Shown: positions 1 through 8,770 of the stretch, one piece after another | Position numbering within the stretch: the stretch's first letter is position 1 | Layout of the letters: each line of letters opens with the position of its first letter | NCBI RefSeq assembly: GCF_902829295.1 | Contig: NZ_CADEPL010000016.1 | Location: 97,931-161,930, forward strand | DNA: 64,000 nucleotides | Direction of reading: 5' to 3' | Source: Vogesella oryzae | GTDB lineage: Bacteria > Pseudomonadota > Gammaproteobacteria > Burkholderiales > Chromobacteriaceae | Notes under the pieces: generated by a model | Databases searched by the model: none | What the model was told of the DNA's origin: nothing | Seen by the model: the letters and a program-made list of their open reading frames with translations, nothing else | Translations under genes and position numbers: made by a program

Positions 1-162
1 TCACGGGTGTGGCAGCGCTTCCGGCAGGATTGCCATCCAGAAGCCATACTGATTAGTAACACTTTTATGATACAAGGGATGGTGCCGCAGCAGCGCTTAC
101 CCCTCTCAGGCCCACTGCAAACCGAACTATTGATCTGGCGTCATCCGCATGGAACTTGCTAA
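1..162 (+). CDS. Possible 3' end of an upstream gene, unidentified
   Basis: Frame 1 is open from the window edge to a TAA at 160-162 and encodes 53 residues ending in RHPHGTC. It overlaps the start of the HDOD gene by 14 bases, which would suit translational coupling. I do not recognise the peptide. The other forward frames close earlier (stops near 50 and 52), so this is the only forward frame that could carry a gene up to the HDOD start. It may equally be a chance open frame. Confidence 0.3.
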   Translation, partial: SRVWQRFRQDCHPEAILISNTFMIQGMVPQQRLPLSGPLQTELLIWRHPHGTC

Positions 163-1477
163 CTGGCTGTCCTCGCTGTCCGAAAATCGTTGGCCGGTAT
201 TGTCCGATACCGCTACCGAGGTGCGGCGCATGATGCTGCGCAACGCTGACGATATCGTCTTTTCCGAGCTGGCCAACCTTACGTTGTCCGATCCGTTCTT
301 GCTGCTTGACCTGTTGCGACTGGTTGGTGCTTCCAGTGCGGTACAACGTAGCGAGTCCAATCCGACCGTCGAGCAGATGCTGATGATGCTGGGGCTGGAA
401 GCGGTGAAAAGACGCTATGCCAATGTGCAGGCATTCACCGTCAGCCGCGGCAAGCTGGACCCGGAGGTGCTGGATGCACTCGGTGGCTGGTTGGGCAAGA
501 GCAGGGTTGCAGCTTTCCTGATCAAGGACTGGCTGGCCATGATTGGCGAAACGCGAGTCGAGGATTGCTTCCTTGCCGCACTGGTTTATAACCTGCCGGC
601 TTGCCTCTACCTGATTTATCGTAATCGGGTGCCACACGGGCCGCTGCTGCAGGAAGTGTCCGATGTCTTCGGGCTGGATTATCCCAAGCTGCTGGAGCAA
701 TTTATCCAGCGCATGCCGTTGCCAAGTGGTTTGCTGGCGACATTGGGCTCCGGGCCGGTAAGCCGGCGCCGGCAGTTGCTGAAGCTGGCTATTGCCACTG
801 CCAACGGTATCGATCAGGGGTGCTGGCGGTCGCAATGGAGTATCGGTGTGGAGGCGGCGGCACGGCTGATTGGCTGTTCGGTGGAGGTCGCGCTGAAATC
901 AGTGCAGGATGCGGTGCTGCACGTTGCTCGTCATCCCCGCGCTCCCGGCTATACCTATCCGGCTCGAGCCTATATCTGGCGCGAGGGGCCGTTTCCGCAG
1001 GTGGCTGTGCAGCATCCTGTCGCCACGCTCAGTGGTGAAGAGCAACTTGAGCTGGCATTGCGGGAGTCCATCCGGCACTTTGCCAATGACCTCAAGCTGG
1101 AGCGTATTTTCTTTATGCGCTACGAACAGGCAAGTCACACGCTGAGGCTTCGCTACCAGATTGGCCTGGATGACGGCGACCCGATTCGAAAGCTGGCCGT
1201 GACGCTGGAGCCTGGCAGCTTCTTCAATCTGCTGGCCAGCAAGGCGCAGAGTTTTCATGCACCGGCAGGTGCCCGTCCGCAGCTGGCGCACCGTTATGGC
1301 GATGAATTTCTGTCATTGCTGGGCAACGGAGCCTTCGCGGCCATGTCCGTTTTTACCGGTCATAAACTGGCTGGTGTCTTTGTGGTAGACAACTACCGCA
1401 GCAACAAACCGATTGATGACGATACCTACCAGCGTTTCAAGGAAACTGTGGCGCGGGTATCGCAGATTGCGCTGTAA
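149..1477 (+). CDS. HDOD domain signalling protein
   Basis: 442 residues. The N-terminal half (about 1-250) is helical and matches the HDOD layout, a catalytically dead relative of HD phosphohydrolases, with the characteristic feature that few metal-binding His-Asp pairs remain. The C-terminal part (about 290-442) looks like a GAF-type sensor region, including a segment near MSVFTGHKLAGVFVVDN. HDOD proteins usually act as adaptors in signalling, for example with c-di-GMP or chemotaxis proteins. The next gene starts at the base after its stop, so the two are probably cotranscribed. The exact partner is unknown. Confidence 0.82.
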   Translation: MELANWLSSLSENRWPVLSDTATEVRRMMLRNADDIVFSELANLTLSDPFLLLDLLRLVGASSAVQRSESNPTVEQMLMMLGLEAVKRRYANVQAFTVSRGKLDPEVLDALGGWLGKSRVAAFLIKDWLAMIGETRVEDCFLAALVYNLPACLYLIYRNRVPHGPLLQEVSDVFGLDYPKLLEQFIQRMPLPSGLLATLGSGPVSRRRQLLKLAIATANGIDQGCWRSQWSIGVEAAARLIGCSVEVALKSVQDAVLHVARHPRAPGYTYPARAYIWREGPFPQVAVQHPVATLSGEEQLELALRESIRHFANDLKLERIFFMRYEQASHTLRLRYQIGLDDGDPIRKLAVTLEPGSFFNLLASKAQSFHAPAGARPQLAHRYGDEFLSLLGNGAFAAMSVFTGHKLAGVFVVDNYRSNKPIDDDTYQRFKETVARVSQIAL

Positions 1478-2263
1478 ATGACATTTAAAAAACATATTTC
1501 TTCTGCGGCCAACGATGAGATGAAGACGTTGGCCCGCCTGCTCGACACCGCGCGGGAACGTCGCAAGCACGGAGTAGTCGTGCTTGAGGGGATTCATCTA
1601 TTGCAGTCTGCATTGGCGGCAGGTTGGCAGCCGAAGGCGGTATACGTGAATGAAGGCGCTGCCGGCAACGGCGAGTTGCTGTCATTGCTGGCGCGAATCG
1701 ATCCGCATGTCTGTCATCTGGTGGCAACAGCGGTACTGACCAAGGTGACAGCGCTTGCCACACCGGCGGAGGTGCTGGCCATTTGCGAGCGCCCCACCTC
1801 CCACATTGAGGAGGTGGCTGGTACCTGCATCATGCTGGATGACATTCAGGACCCGGGTAACCTTGGCACGATTTTGCGCTGTGCCGCTGCAGCCAACGTG
1901 CGTGAGGTTTTTCTCTCCAAAGGCTGTGTCGACGTGTATTCGCCCAAGGTGATGCGGGCGGGGATGGGGGCGCATTTTTTCCTGAATATCCACGAAGCCC
2001 AGGATCTGCCGGCAAGGTTGGCCGCACGTGATGGTCTTAAGCTGGTCACGCACCTGGAAGGCAGTGTCTCGCTATACAGTCAAAACTTGTCCGGGCCGGT
2101 GGCTTTTGTGTTTGGCAATGAGGGCAATGGTGTGAGCACTGCCGTGCTGGAACAGGCGGATGTGCGGGTGCGCATCCCCATGCCAGGGCATGCCGAGTCG
2201 CTCAATGTGGCGATGGCGGCCACGGTTTGTCTGTTCGAGCGGGTGCGTCAATTAGAGGGCTGA
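1478..2263 (+). CDS. SpoU/TrmH-family RNA 2'-O-methyltransferase
   Basis: 261 residues, a SPOUT-fold enzyme that transfers methyl from S-adenosylmethionine to a ribose 2'-OH in rRNA or tRNA. All three family motifs are visible: DDIQDPGNLGTILRCA near residue 118, FGNEGNG near 210, and IPMPGHAESLNVAMA near 232, which together build the knotted SAM pocket. The N-terminal ~100 residues resemble the SpoU substrate-binding domain. The start codon abuts the stop of the HDOD gene (TAAATG). Whether the target is 23S rRNA or tRNA cannot be told from the sequence, so no symbol is given. Confidence 0.92.
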   Translation: MTFKKHISSAANDEMKTLARLLDTARERRKHGVVVLEGIHLLQSALAAGWQPKAVYVNEGAAGNGELLSLLARIDPHVCHLVATAVLTKVTALATPAEVLAICERPTSHIEEVAGTCIMLDDIQDPGNLGTILRCAAAANVREVFLSKGCVDVYSPKVMRAGMGAHFFLNIHEAQDLPARLAARDGLKLVTHLEGSVSLYSQNLSGPVAFVFGNEGNGVSTAVLEQADVRVRIPMPGHAESLNVAMAATVCLFERVRQLEG

Positions 2264-2337
2264 TTGCGCGGCCGTCCAGTGGCACGTATCACGTTGCTAC
2301 GATGGCTGGCTGAAATTTTCTTGTATTGGGGTGTGGT

Positions 2338-2769
2338 GTGTTCAGTTGGCAACCGATTGATGCTGCCGAGTTTGAAGCGTTGCACCAGTTGCGTCTGGCA
2401 GCCATGCGGGACAGCCTGCTGACTGTCGGGCGTTACGACCCAATCCGCTCTCGGGAGCGTTTTGCCCGCCGTTTTTTTGTCGATTCCACACGCTGGATCT
2501 TGTGGCAGGGGCGGGCTGTCGGCTTTGCGGCAATGCAGCATCAGGATGATTGCTGCCATCTCGATCACTTGTACGTTGTGCCAGAAATGCAAGGGCAGGG
2601 AGTGGGAAGTCATGCCATGCTGCTCCTGCAGCAGGAAGCCGCCATGCACTCGAAAGCCATTGTTCTGTGCGCTTTACGCGATAGTCCATCAAACCGCTTT
2701 TACCAGAAGCATGGGTTTGTTAAAACGCACGAAGAAGAGTGGGACATCTGGTATCGCTGGAAAAGCTGA
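2338..2769 (+). CDS. GNAT-family N-acetyltransferase
   Basis: 143 residues with the acetyl-CoA binding motif A (VPEMQGQGVGSHAM, the Q/R-x-x-G-x-G/A loop) and a C-terminal RFYQKHGF motif typical of GNAT proteins. The substrate is unknown. I chose GTG at 2338 because GGGG lies about six bases upstream; a TTG at 2326 is in frame but has no visible ribosome binding site. It stands alone between the methyltransferase and a 208-base gap. Confidence 0.83.
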   Translation: MFSWQPIDAAEFEALHQLRLAAMRDSLLTVGRYDPIRSRERFARRFFVDSTRWILWQGRAVGFAAMQHQDDCCHLDHLYVVPEMQGQGVGSHAMLLLQQEAAMHSKAIVLCALRDSPSNRFYQKHGFVKTHEEEWDIWYRWKS

Positions 2770-2977
2770 GTCGGAATTGTGGAAAAACGATGCTCTATCT
2801 GGAGCATGTGAATATTGGCGGATTCCAGACGGTAAATAGTGCCAGCTTTTTGTAAGCTGCTTTCCTGTGTGCAGGTGTACAAAAATGTGCCGTCGATAGG
2901 GTAATCTGCCGCCATGACTGCAAGAGGTATTAACCCTCTGTGCTTTACTGTTGCCACAGCGCTGTGGCGCTAGAGTG

Positions 2978-3145
2978 TTATTCCTTGGACTCGCGCTCTA
3001 TCCGGCGTCGTTCGATTTCTCTGCGGGCATTGGCATTGCGAATATCTTCAGGACGACTGCGAGGCATCGGTTTGCCAGCCAGAATATTGCTGCGTACTTC
3101 GGCGCGAATCTCAAAGTAGGCTGTTTTGGAGTGGTAGTGCGACAT
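2978..3145 (-). CDS. Small charged protein of unknown function (55 aa)
   Basis: 55 residues, strongly charged, starting MSHYHSKTAYFEIR and ending in an Arg/Glu-rich helix. An upstream in-frame start would give 83 residues, but the inner ATG has a clear AAGGAG ribosome binding site about seven bases before it, so I chose that one. There is no signal peptide or membrane segment. I do not recognise the family. The good ribosome site and the clean charged helix support a real gene rather than a shadow. Confidence 0.6.
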   Translation of the reverse strand: MSHYHSKTAYFEIRAEVRSNILAGKPMPRSRPEDIRNANARREIERRRIERESKE

Positions 3146-3407
3146 GGCGGCTGCTCCTTGATGAGGAAACGGCGACAAGCACTGCGAGTCTAGCGCGAGG
3201 TGTAACGCACTACATCGCAGACTTACCAATAATCCTGTATTACGCCGCTACTCGGAGGAATGCAATACAAAATGGTGTCGGTTGTCCTTGAGCGGCCACC
3301 AGATGTCGTACAGTGTGGTAATGCAGCAAACCCTATGTGAGAAAAAGTAGTTCGACCCGTAACATGGCGTAGTGGTTATTGCCCTCGAATACAGACGCAA
3401 AGTAAAC
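3146..3407. other. Intergenic region without a recognised gene
   Basis: Together with the terminator that follows, this makes a gap of about 305 bases between the 55-residue gene and the first parvulin gene. I see no convincing coding frame or tRNA-like cloverleaf. It should hold the promoter of the minus-strand 55-residue gene, which I could not place with confidence. Confidence 0.5.
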
Positions 3408-3435
3408 AAAAAGCCCTCCGAGTGGAGGGCTTTTT
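3408..3435 (-). terminator. Rho-independent terminator after the parvulin operon
   Basis: A perfect 12-base stem (AAAAAGCCCTCC with GGAGGGCTTTTT) around a 4-base loop, 15 bases downstream of the minus-strand parvulin stop. The A/T ends give a U-tract on either strand, so it could work in both directions. Confidence 0.87.
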
Positions 3436-3450
3436 GTTCATGCTGACAGC

Positions 3451-4230
3451 TTACTGGATCTTGGCCTTGGCTTTCAGGTCTTTGATCAGAGCTTCGATTC
3501 GTTGCGACTGGATGCGTTGTTCCAATTGCGGGCGCAGCTGGTCGACAGACGGTGCTGCTTCGGTTTTTACATCATCCAGCTTGATGATGTGGTAGCCGAA
3601 CTGGGTCTTTACCGGCGTAGCGGTGACTTGTCCTTTGGCCAGCTTGACCATGGCTTCGGAGAACGGTGCTACGAAAGTAGCTGGTTCGTTCCAGCCTAGA
3701 TCGCCACCATTACCCTTGCTGCCCGGATCGATGGATTTTTCCTTCGCCAGGGCGTCAAACGGTTTGCCCTTCTTGAGGGCGTCCAGCAGTGCCTTGGCTT
3801 CGGCTTCGGTTTTTACCAGGATGTGACGGGCGTGGTAACTCTTCTTCTCCGGGAACTCGGCTTTTACCTTGTCGTACTCGGCGTTCAGCTGGGTGTCGGT
3901 AACCGGGTTGGTGCGGATGAATTCCTTGATATAGCGGTTGGCCAGCGACATGGCTTGGGCGTTTTCCATCTCGGCCAGGAAGTCGACCGATTTATCCATG
4001 CCCTTTTTTACCGCTTCCTGACGCAGTACTTCAGCAGTAACCAGCTGGTCTGCCACCATGTCCGCCATCTGCGGATTGGCTTGCTGACCCTGAGCTTCCA
4101 TCATTTTAACAACTGCATCGATACGCTGCTGGCTGATGGCAACGCCATTAACGGTCGGCGTGGCCAGAGCGGCGGTGGCGACGGTAGCCAGTGCGGCGGC
4201 AATCAGGGTCTGCTTGAAAAATTTGCTCAT
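3451..4230 (-). CDS. Secreted parvulin-type peptidyl-prolyl isomerase
   Basis: 259 residues. A signal peptide (MSKFFKQTLIAAALATVATAALA) is followed by a SurA-like N-terminal helical region and a PpiC rotamase domain at about 125-220, with the ARHILVKTEAEAKALL segment, a GGDLGW motif and the terminal FGYHIIKLDDV strand. It should fold or chaperone exported proteins in the periplasm. It is the last gene of a minus-strand operon and lies 17 bases after a paralogue with the same layout, which implies tandem duplication. Such proteins are often annotated as PpiC or SurA-like; I cannot assign a specific symbol. Confidence 0.92.
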   Translation of the reverse strand: MSKFFKQTLIAAALATVATAALATPTVNGVAISQQRIDAVVKMMEAQGQQANPQMADMVADQLVTAEVLRQEAVKKGMDKSVDFLAEMENAQAMSLANRYIKEFIRTNPVTDTQLNAEYDKVKAEFPEKKSYHARHILVKTEAEAKALLDALKKGKPFDALAKEKSIDPGSKGNGGDLGWNEPATFVAPFSEAMVKLAKGQVTATPVKTQFGYHIIKLDDVKTEAAPSVDQLRPQLEQRIQSQRIEALIKDLKAKAKIQ

Positions 4231-4247
4231 TGCTGACTTTCTTTTGG

Positions 4248-5036
4248 TTACTGGATGTTGGCCTTTTGGCGAAGTTCGCCGACGGCTTGCTGGATTACCT
4301 TGTTCTGCAGGTCGTGTGCAATGCGTTGTTTGATCGCGTCCAGCGGGGCAGGTTTGGCATCGCGAATGTCATCGATACGGAAAACATGCCAACCCATGGA
4401 GGACTTCAACGGTTTGGTGCTGATCTGGCCCTTGGGAATGGCTTGCAATGCTGCCGCCAGTGGCGGTTCCATCGTGGCCAGATTGCCCCAGCCCATGTCG
4501 CCGCCGCGGTTACGGCTGTTGGGATCGATGGATTGCTTGACCAGTACATCGAATTTGCCGCCTTTTTTCAGTTCGGCAATGACCTTGTTGGCCGCTGCTT
4601 CATCGGCCAGAACGATCTGGTGTACTTGAACTTCCTTGGTGCCGCTGAACTGGCTGGCGTAACGGTCGTACTCTGCTTTGATCTGTGTGTCGGTAACCGG
4701 GTGATTTTTTACCGCGGTGGCAAAAAATGCCTGCTGCAGTAGGTCCTTGCGTGACTCTTCCATTGCGCGGATGAATTCCGGGCTCTTGTCCAGCCCGCCT
4801 TTGGTGGCAGCCTGTTGCACCAGTTCACGGGTAATCAGCGTCTGGCGCAGCTCTTCGCGCAGGGCGGGGGTGTCTTGCAGGCGGCCATTGTTTTCGCGCA
4901 GTACCTGAGCAACGACTTTATCCAGGGTGTCCTTGTCAATGACAACGCCGTTGACGGTGGCAACCGGTACGGCTGCAGCCAAGTTGGCCGCGGCTACCAA
5001 GGCGGCAGCGGCAATGAATTTGCTAGTCAGTTTCAT
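4248..5036 (-). CDS. Secreted parvulin-type peptidyl-prolyl isomerase (paralogue)
   Basis: 262 residues from MKLTSKFIAAA, with a signal peptide ending near LAAA. A PpiC domain lies at about 130-225 (VHQIVLADEAAANKVIAELK, GGDMGWG, MGWHVFRIDDI). I rejected an upstream start that would place 18 non-signal residues first and overlap bolA. It shares layout, the NGVVID-type N-terminus and the C-terminal KANIQ ending with the next gene, so the pair are paralogues. It follows bolA by four bases. Confidence 0.91.
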   Translation of the reverse strand: MKLTSKFIAAAALVAAANLAAAVPVATVNGVVIDKDTLDKVVAQVLRENNGRLQDTPALREELRQTLITRELVQQAATKGGLDKSPEFIRAMEESRKDLLQQAFFATAVKNHPVTDTQIKAEYDRYASQFSGTKEVQVHQIVLADEAAANKVIAELKKGGKFDVLVKQSIDPNSRNRGGDMGWGNLATMEPPLAAALQAIPKGQISTKPLKSSMGWHVFRIDDIRDAKPAPLDAIKQRIAHDLQNKVIQQAVGELRQKANIQ

Positions 5037-5040
5037 CGGG

Positions 5041-5304
5041 TCAGATTTCTTCTGGTGTAAGGGTGCGCATGGATAACGCATGAATGCCATGATGCATCAA
5101 ATCGCCAACCGCATCGTAAACCATGCGCTGGCGCTGCAGCCGGTTTTTGCCGTTGAACGCAGCAGTGACAATAACCACATCAAAGTGGCCGCCTGATTTG
5201 GCGCCGGCATGACCTGCATGTGCGGCACTGTCATCCGTTACTTGCAGGTGTTCCGGTTCCAGGCTTTGCAGGCGCTGCAGCAGCAGGGCGGCAATATCGC
5301 TCAT
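5041..5304 (-). CDS. BolA family protein
   Basis: 87 residues with the BolA core: an N-terminal helix, then the [20 protein letters not shown] segment and the conserved [13 protein letters not shown] helix followed by [12 protein letters not shown]. BolA proteins usually pair with monothiol glutaredoxins in Fe-S cluster handling and stress shape control. The invariant His in IHALSM is present. Its start overlaps the yciI stop by four bases (ATGA). Confidence 0.9.
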   Translation of the reverse strand: MSDIAALLLQRLQSLEPEHLQVTDDSAAHAGHAGAKSGGHFDVVIVTAAFNGKNRLQRQRMVYDAVGDLMHHGIHALSMRTLTPEEI

Positions 5305-5603
5305 GCCGGAAATACCTGTTTGAACGGTTTGACCGTTACTTGCGAATATACCCCGGCGGCAACGTAGGGGTCAGCATCGGCCCAGGCTTGCGCAGTTTGC
5401 AAGCTGTCGAATTCTGCCACGATCAGGCTGCCGCTGAAGCCGGCTGGGCCAGGATCGTTGCTGTCGATCGCAGGGAATGGTCCGGCAAGCACTAGCCTGC
5501 CTGCAGCTTGCAGCGCCTGCAGGCGCTCGAGATGGGCAGGACGAGCCGCCAAGCGCTGAGCGAGGGAGTCTGCGACATCTTGGCCGGTAATGGCATACAG
5601 CAT
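5301..5603 (-). CDS. yciI: YciI family protein
   Basis: 100 residues from [10 protein letters not shown]. The ferredoxin-like YCII fold is suggested by [24 protein letters not shown], containing the conserved His, and by the [18 protein letters not shown] ending. The upstream extension of the open frame lies inside yciB and was rejected. The start codon shares a base with the yciB stop (TGATG), and yciB-yciI adjacency is common in proteobacteria. The enzyme activity is not established for this family. Confidence 0.88.
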   Translation of the reverse strand: MLYAITGQDVADSLAQRLAARPAHLERLQALQAAGRLVLAGPFPAIDSNDPGPAGFSGSLIVAEFDSLQTAQAWADADPYVAAGVYSQVTVKPFKQVFPA

Positions 5604-6136
5604 CAGGAGGTTTCCTCGATATATTTGGACAGGTACAGGCTTTGGGCGATTACGAAAACTATCATCAGGCCAAACCCGCCAAACAGCTTGAAATTTACCC
5701 AAACTTCTTCGCTGAAGTTGTAGGCGACAACAAGGTTGACCGCACCTAGCAGCAAGAAAAATACGCTCCAGGCAATGTTGAGTTTTTTCCAGGTGGAATC
5801 CGGCAGCGTCATCTGGCTACCCATCAGCGACCGCATTCCGATGCGGCCAGTCAGTTGCCCGACCAGCAGGCCGCCGCCCATCAACCAGTACAGTACGGTG
5901 GGCTTCCACATGATGAAATGCTTGTCGTGTAGCAGGAGAGTGGCGCCGCCCATTACAACGATCAATGCCAGACTGACCCACTGCATGGTGTCCACTTTGC
6001 GGAATCTGAGCCAGGTCAGCGCGACAATAACTACTGTGGCGCCAATAGCAATTGCGGTGGCAAGAAACATGTCCCTGGTCAGCCAGTAGGCTGCAAAGAA
6101 CAGGATGACGGGAAACAGGTCGGTAAGAAATTTCAT
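5603..6136 (-). CDS. yciB: Inner membrane protein YciB (septation protein A family)
   Basis: 177 residues with about five hydrophobic membrane segments, opening [20 protein letters not shown], which is typical of YciB/IspZ. YciB acts in the inner membrane in cell-envelope synthesis and division. The motifs [18 protein letters not shown] and [21 protein letters not shown] are family hallmarks. It is the first gene of the yciB-yciI-bolA-parvulin-parvulin operon. The 170-base gap upstream, shared with the divergent DHH gene, should carry its promoter. Confidence 0.93.
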   Translation of the reverse strand: MKFLTDLFPVILFFAAYWLTRDMFLATAIAIGATVVIVALTWLRFRKVDTMQWVSLALIVVMGGATLLLHDKHFIMWKPTVLYWLMGGGLLVGQLTGRIGMRSLMGSQMTLPDSTWKKLNIAWSVFFLLLGAVNLVVAYNFSEEVWVNFKLFGGFGLMIVFVIAQSLYLSKYIEETS

Positions 6137-6307
6137 GAAACAGATTATGAGGTCAGGTCATGGGTAGCACAAGTGTGACAGGGCGGGGCCGTGTTTGTTC
6201 ACTGGGGGTGGTTTGTGGCCGGTATTAACCTTCTTTTGCGGTTCGATAAAAGTAGTCGCACTGACTATGATGAATGCACCCAATGACGACAATAAGTGGA
6301 GAAAAGC

Positions 6308-7240
6308 ATGTCCAGCGAGAAATACCGCTTGGTAACCCGTAGTGATTTTGATGGTTTGGTTTGCGCGGTGCTGCTAAACGAATTGGATTTGATCGATGAA
6401 ATCAAATTCGTGCATCCCAAGGACATGCAAGACGGCAAGATCGATATCGGTCCGCGCGACATCACCACCAACCTGCCTTATGTGCCTGCCGCCCATCTGG
6501 TTTTCGATCACCACTTTTCAGAAACGCTGCGTAACGAAGGTGAGCTTCGTAACCATGTGATTGATCCCGCATCCCCTTCTGCTGCACGGGTAGTGTTTAA
6601 CTATTATGGCGGCAAGGAGCGCTTTCCGAATGTTGCGGTCGATATGATGACCGCCGTGGACAAGGCCGACTCCGCCCAGTTCAGTATTGAGGATATTCTT
6701 AACCCCAAGGACTGGGTGCTGCTCAACTACTTGATGGATGCCCGTACCGGGCTGGGCAGGTTCAAGGATTTCCGCATTAGCAATTACGCGCTGATGATGG
6801 ATTTGATCCAGTACTGTCGCAATCACACGATCCAAGAAATTCTGGCACTTCCCGACGTGCGGGAGCGGGTTGATCTTTACTTCGAGCATGAAATCCAGGC
6901 CAAGGAGCAGCTGCGCCGGTGTGCCAGTATGCATGGCCATGTGGTGGTGCTGGACTTGCGCGATGAGGCGCAGATCCATCCAATCAATCGCTTTGCCATT
7001 TATGCCATGTATCCGCAGGCCAAAGTCTCGATTCATGTGATGTGGGGGCTGAACCAGCAAAATACTGTTCTTGCCACCGGCAAGTCGATTATTGATCGTA
7101 GCAGTCGCAGCAATATCGGCGCCCTTATGTTGGAGTATGGCGGCGGTGGTCATGAGGCCGCGGGTACTTGCCAGGTATCCAATGATGCCGCTGCTGAAGT
7201 GCTGCAGAAACTGGTGGCGCGTATCAACGCGGAAGGTTGA
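6308..7240 (+). CDS. DHH-family phosphoesterase (exopolyphosphatase-like)
   Basis: 310 residues. The N-terminal DHH domain shows TRSDFDGLVCAVLL and FDHHF metal-binding motifs, and the C-terminal DHHA1 domain ends in YGGGGHEAAGTCQV. Family members hydrolyse phosphodiesters such as short polyphosphate, oligoribonucleotides or cyclic dinucleotides; the substrate here is not determined. I chose ATG 6308 with GGAG six bases upstream over the in-frame GTG at 6296. Its 3' end overlaps the convergent HAD gene by 17 bases. Confidence 0.86.
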   Translation: MSSEKYRLVTRSDFDGLVCAVLLNELDLIDEIKFVHPKDMQDGKIDIGPRDITTNLPYVPAAHLVFDHHFSETLRNEGELRNHVIDPASPSAARVVFNYYGGKERFPNVAVDMMTAVDKADSAQFSIEDILNPKDWVLLNYLMDARTGLGRFKDFRISNYALMMDLIQYCRNHTIQEILALPDVRERVDLYFEHEIQAKEQLRRCASMHGHVVVLDLRDEAQIHPINRFAIYAMYPQAKVSIHVMWGLNQQNTVLATGKSIIDRSSRSNIGALMLEYGGGGHEAAGTCQVSNDAAAEVLQKLVARINAEG

Positions 7241-7910
7241 GAAGCTGTTGCAGTAGCGTCGTGGCAGCAAACAGGTCCTGGCATACCGCCAGCGCCTGTT
7301 TTGCTATTTCGGCAGAAGGCTGCTGCAAGTCCGGTACCACAACCACGCGCATGTTGGCCGCAAGCGCGGCCTGCGCGCCGTAGCAGGAGTCTTCCAGTAC
7401 GATGCAATTCTCTGGTGCGACCTGCAGTCGCGCGGCGGCTTGCAGATAGACGTCTGGTGCCGGCTTGGTGCGTGCGACTTCGTCGCCGGCTATCGAATGT
7501 TCAAAATAGCGGGCAAGTCCGGTGCGCCCGAGCTTGATATCTGCCAGTTGTCGCTGGGTGGCCGTTCCTACTGCGCGAGGTATCTGCTGCTGTACGCACC
7601 AGTTCAATAGTTGGGTGATGCCAGGTTTGAGTGGAATGTCCTGCTGATGCAGTGCATGGTGATAGCGTTGCCGGCTGAGGTTTTCCAGCTCGCGTGCCTG
7701 TGCTTCGTCGCCCAGCGCGGTAATCAGATAGTTCAGGCACAAGGGCATGGCGAGGCCGACCATGGCGTCGATATGTATTTGCGGTAATGGCACGCCCAAG
7801 ATACTGGCGGCGTCGCGCCAGGCGTTGGCTGACAGACTTTCCGTGTCGATCATCAGACCGTCCATATCGAAAAGCAGGGCGGCAAAAGAAGTGGGCGTGT
7901 TACATTGCAT
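7224..7910 (-). CDS. HAD-superfamily phosphatase (beta-phosphoglucomutase-like)
   Basis: 228 residues. Motif I is DMDGLMIDTE (nucleophile Asp15), motif II is the Thr in VGTAT, motif III is the Lys in ARTKPAPDVY, and motif IV is LEDSCYGAQAA. The cap helical domain lies between motifs I and II. Substrates of this subgroup are sugar phosphates; the specific one is unknown. Start 7910 puts motif I at the usual distance from the N-terminus; an earlier ATG at 7931 is possible. It is divergent from the ParA gene across 40 bases. Confidence 0.87.
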   Translation of the reverse strand: MQCNTPTSFAALLFDMDGLMIDTESLSANAWRDAASILGVPLPQIHIDAMVGLAMPLCLNYLITALGDEAQARELENLSRQRYHHALHQQDIPLKPGITQLLNWCVQQQIPRAVGTATQRQLADIKLGRTGLARYFEHSIAGDEVARTKPAPDVYLQAAARLQVAPENCIVLEDSCYGAQAALAANMRVVVVPDLQQPSAEIAKQALAVCQDLFAATTLLQQLLNLPR

Positions 7911-7950
7911 GTGATGTGGAATGCAGGACATTGAGATAAAAAAGGGCAGT

Positions 7951-8577
7951 ATGGCGTATTCAATCCTGATTGCGAATCCCAAAGGGGGGAGTGGCAAATC
8001 GACGCTGGCAACCAATCTGGCCGGTTTTTATGCGGCGCAAGGGTCGCGGGTCATGCTGGGCGACGTCGACAAGCAGCAGTCAGCCCTGTCTTGGCTTGCG
8101 TGCCGACCGACACCGCTGCCATATATCGATGGCTGGCAAGTGTCACCAGGCGAGCCGGCCAAACCGCCCAAAGGCACCCAGGTGGTGGTGCTGGATAGTC
8201 CTGCAGGCTTGCAAGGCAAAAAGTTGGCCGCATTGCTGGCGCGGGTGGATCGGGTGATCGTACCGATTCAACCTTCTCCGTTCGACATGTGGGCAAGTCG
8301 CGAGTTTCTTGCGCAGCTGTTGCAGGAAAAGGCGATCCGCAAGCAGCGGGCCTTTGTTGGCGTAGTAGGTATGCGGCTCGATCCGCGTACGCGGTCTGCC
8401 CGCGACCTGCAGCAGTTTCTGGCGGAGCTGAATGTGCCGGTGCTTGGTTGGCTGCGGGATACGCAGCTTTATGTGCAGGCGGCTGCTAACGGGATGACCT
8501 TGTTCGATCTGCCGGCGTCACGTGCCGCCCGCGATCTGGAGGCGTGGCGTGGCATTCTGCAGTGGCTGGATAACTGA
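7951..8577 (+). CDS. Orphan ParA-family ATPase
   Basis: 208 residues. A deviant Walker A, NPKGGSGKSTLATNLAG (residues about 9-25), carries the signature Lys of ParA/MinD ATPases. Walker A' is GDVDKQQSALSW, where most ParA proteins have D-x-D-P-Q. VVVLDSPAG is Walker B. No ParB, centromere-like repeat or MinC/MinE lies beside it, so it is not the main chromosome partitioning gene. Small orphan ParAs position varied cargo, so its role is open. I chose ATG 7951 because MAYSILIANPKGG is the family N-terminus. Confidence 0.87.
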   Translation: MAYSILIANPKGGSGKSTLATNLAGFYAAQGSRVMLGDVDKQQSALSWLACRPTPLPYIDGWQVSPGEPAKPPKGTQVVVLDSPAGLQGKKLAALLARVDRVIVPIQPSPFDMWASREFLAQLLQEKAIRKQRAFVGVVGMRLDPRTRSARDLQQFLAELNVPVLGWLRDTQLYVQAAANGMTLFDLPASRAARDLEAWRGILQWLDN

Positions 8578-8668
8578 CTATTTGCTGCTTGACTGCCAGC
8601 TTTTGCTTGGATAGATTGGTCAGGTTTGTGTGCGAAGCTCGGTTGAGCGGGGCGCAGGAGAGATTGCA

Positions 8669-8697
8669 AGCGGGAGCCTGGTGGCTTCCGCTTTTTA
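8669..8697 (+). terminator. Likely terminator after the ParA gene
   Basis: A 10-base stem (AGCGGGAGCC with GGCTTCCGCT, one G-T pair) closes a TGGT loop and is followed by five T residues. It lies 92 bases after the ParA stop and about 75 bases before guaC, which therefore probably has its own promoter or an attenuator-type leader. Confidence 0.7.
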
Positions 8698-8770
8698 TTT
8701 GGGGCCCCCAGTTTTATGTCGCTATTCCGGAACGGCGGCTTACCACACTGAATACACATGGAGCACACAA

